Source of the DNA: Thermoanaerobaculaceae bacterium
GTDB lineage: Bacteria; Acidobacteriota; Thermoanaerobaculia; Thermoanaerobaculales; Thermoanaerobaculaceae
Direction: 5' to 3'
Assembly (NCBI GenBank): GCA_022865555.1
Contig: JALHTD010000463.1
Coordinates: forward strand, 1 to 29,567
DNA length: 29,567 nucleotides
Position numbers and translations under genes: made by a program. Below the pieces are notes generated by a model. It made no database searches. It was not told where the DNA came from and saw nothing but the letters and a program-made list of their open reading frames with translations. How positions within the stretch are numbered: the stretch's first letter is position 1; each line of letters begins with the position of its first letter. Positions 29,182 through 29,567 of this stretch are shown in pieces.

Positions 29182-29567
29182 CGCACCTCCAGCCCGGAGA
29201 GCAGCAGCCAGGGAGCCACTGCACCTGTCGGCACGATCTCACCGTCCTTCGCGCACCAGCCGGGCTCGGCGACCGAAAGGGTGGGCTCGGCGGCCGCCAG
29301 CAGCCCGGCGCGCACGGCTGCGAGGGAGCCGACGAGCGTGAATGGCACAAGGGTGCGGTGACGCTCGCCGCGGCGCAGGGCAAACGCTTTACGAACCTGC
29401 AGGAGGATCGCACCCGAGGCCGGCTCCAGGGTGCCCGAGGCCAGGGACGTCACCTCGATGGCGGCCTCGTTGCGGGGCGGGTGCGGGAGGGGATCGGCGG
29501 CGCGCGCCACCAGGTTCGACATGCGCGGGCGGGGGCGGTTGTGCACGGTGGCCCGCCGGGCGTTGCC
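29178..29567 (-). CDS. tldD: TldD metalloprotease, C-terminal part (5' end outside window)
   Basis: The minus-strand frame is open to the window edge and reads GNARRAT ... RM(S)NLVARAADP, then AAIEVTSLASGTLEPASGAILLQVRKAFALRRGE, LVPFTLVGSLAAVRAGLLAA and WCAKDGEIVPTGAVAPWLLLSGLEV. These match the TldD C-terminal half, including the (C)-x-K-D-G-x-x-V-P-x-G segment whose Cys is a zinc ligand; the HExxxH motif would lie beyond the window. About 130 residues are visible, so the gene is cut by the edge and not broken. Coupling to the TldE gene by an ATGA overlap supports a functional heterodimer. Confidence 0.85.
   Translation of the reverse strand, partial: GNARRATVHNRPRPRMSNLVARAADPLPHPPRNEAAIEVTSLASGTLEPASGAILLQVRKAFALRRGERHRTLVPFTLVGSLAAVRAGLLAAAEPTLSVAEPGWCAKDGEIVPTGAVAPWLLLSGLEVR

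Noticed and set aside
1..29567. CRISPR arrays, insertion sequences, phage genes, tRNA or rRNA genes
   Set aside because: No regularly spaced repeats, transposase motifs, terminal inverted repeats with target duplications, or tRNA cloverleaf in the short gaps between genes.

Overview
The window is GC-rich (by eye about 70%), densely packed bacterial chromosome from a Gram-negative, diderm organism: it encodes a TolC-type outer-membrane channel with an RND pump and a periplasmic adaptor lipoprotein, and a type IV prepilin peptidase. The gene content (a protein resembling the MXAN_5187 C-terminal domain, a fused spermidine-synthase-like membrane protein, SelA, a TatT-like lipoprotein-type TPR protein, and a 'KQQT..PVPYLGG' phosphoglycosyltransferase) would fit Acidobacteriota or a myxobacterial/deltaproteobacterial lineage, but I cannot fix the phylum from sequence alone. 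I saw no rRNA, tRNA, CRISPR array or insertion sequence, and no gap between genes exceeds about 200 bases.

Layout. (1) 1-4566: the 3' end of a YfhO-like membrane protein, a fused membrane/spermidine-synthase-like protein overlapping it, and a convergent glycosyltransferase. (2) 4748-14778, all on the plus strand: a glycan-assembly run (GT2, GT4, GT2, a polyprenyl-phosphate sugar-1-phosphate transferase, an FAD amine-oxidase-like enzyme, GT4) that continues without a break into a prepilin peptidase, a membrane histidine kinase and an NtrC-type sigma-54 activator. From 5660 to 14778 every junction overlaps, mostly by 4 nt (ATGA or GTGA), so this looks like one translationally coupled operon of nine genes that joins surface-glycan synthesis to type IV pilin or pseudopilin processing and its regulation. 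(3) 14775-21141: selA (minus), an MXAN_5187-like protein plus a TPR lipoprotein-like or secreted protein (plus), a divergent YchF-type P-loop GTPase/ATPase (minus), a TatT-like TPR protein, a secreted protein of unknown function, and endonuclease V (plus). (4) 21205-27773, minus strand: a tetR-tolC-adaptor-RND efflux operon with a recognisable promoter and two related palindromic operators upstream of tetR. (5) 27877-29567, minus strand: tldE (pmbA-like) and the 3' end of tldD.

The strongest new observations are: a pair of 20-bp palindromes sharing TATCAAACGNNCGT 89 bp apart in front of the efflux operon, one of them filling the -35/-10 spacer; two separate convergent gene pairs that end on one shared palindromic CTAG, so each strand reads TAG from the same four bases; an NtrC-type regulator whose DNA-binding helix ends early at one of these CTAG sites; TANNNT boxes only 6-7 nt ahead of several start codons, suggesting leaderless transcripts; and the embedding of a prepilin peptidase and NtrB/NtrC-like pair in a glycan operon. 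I did not see a clearly new defence or mobile system.
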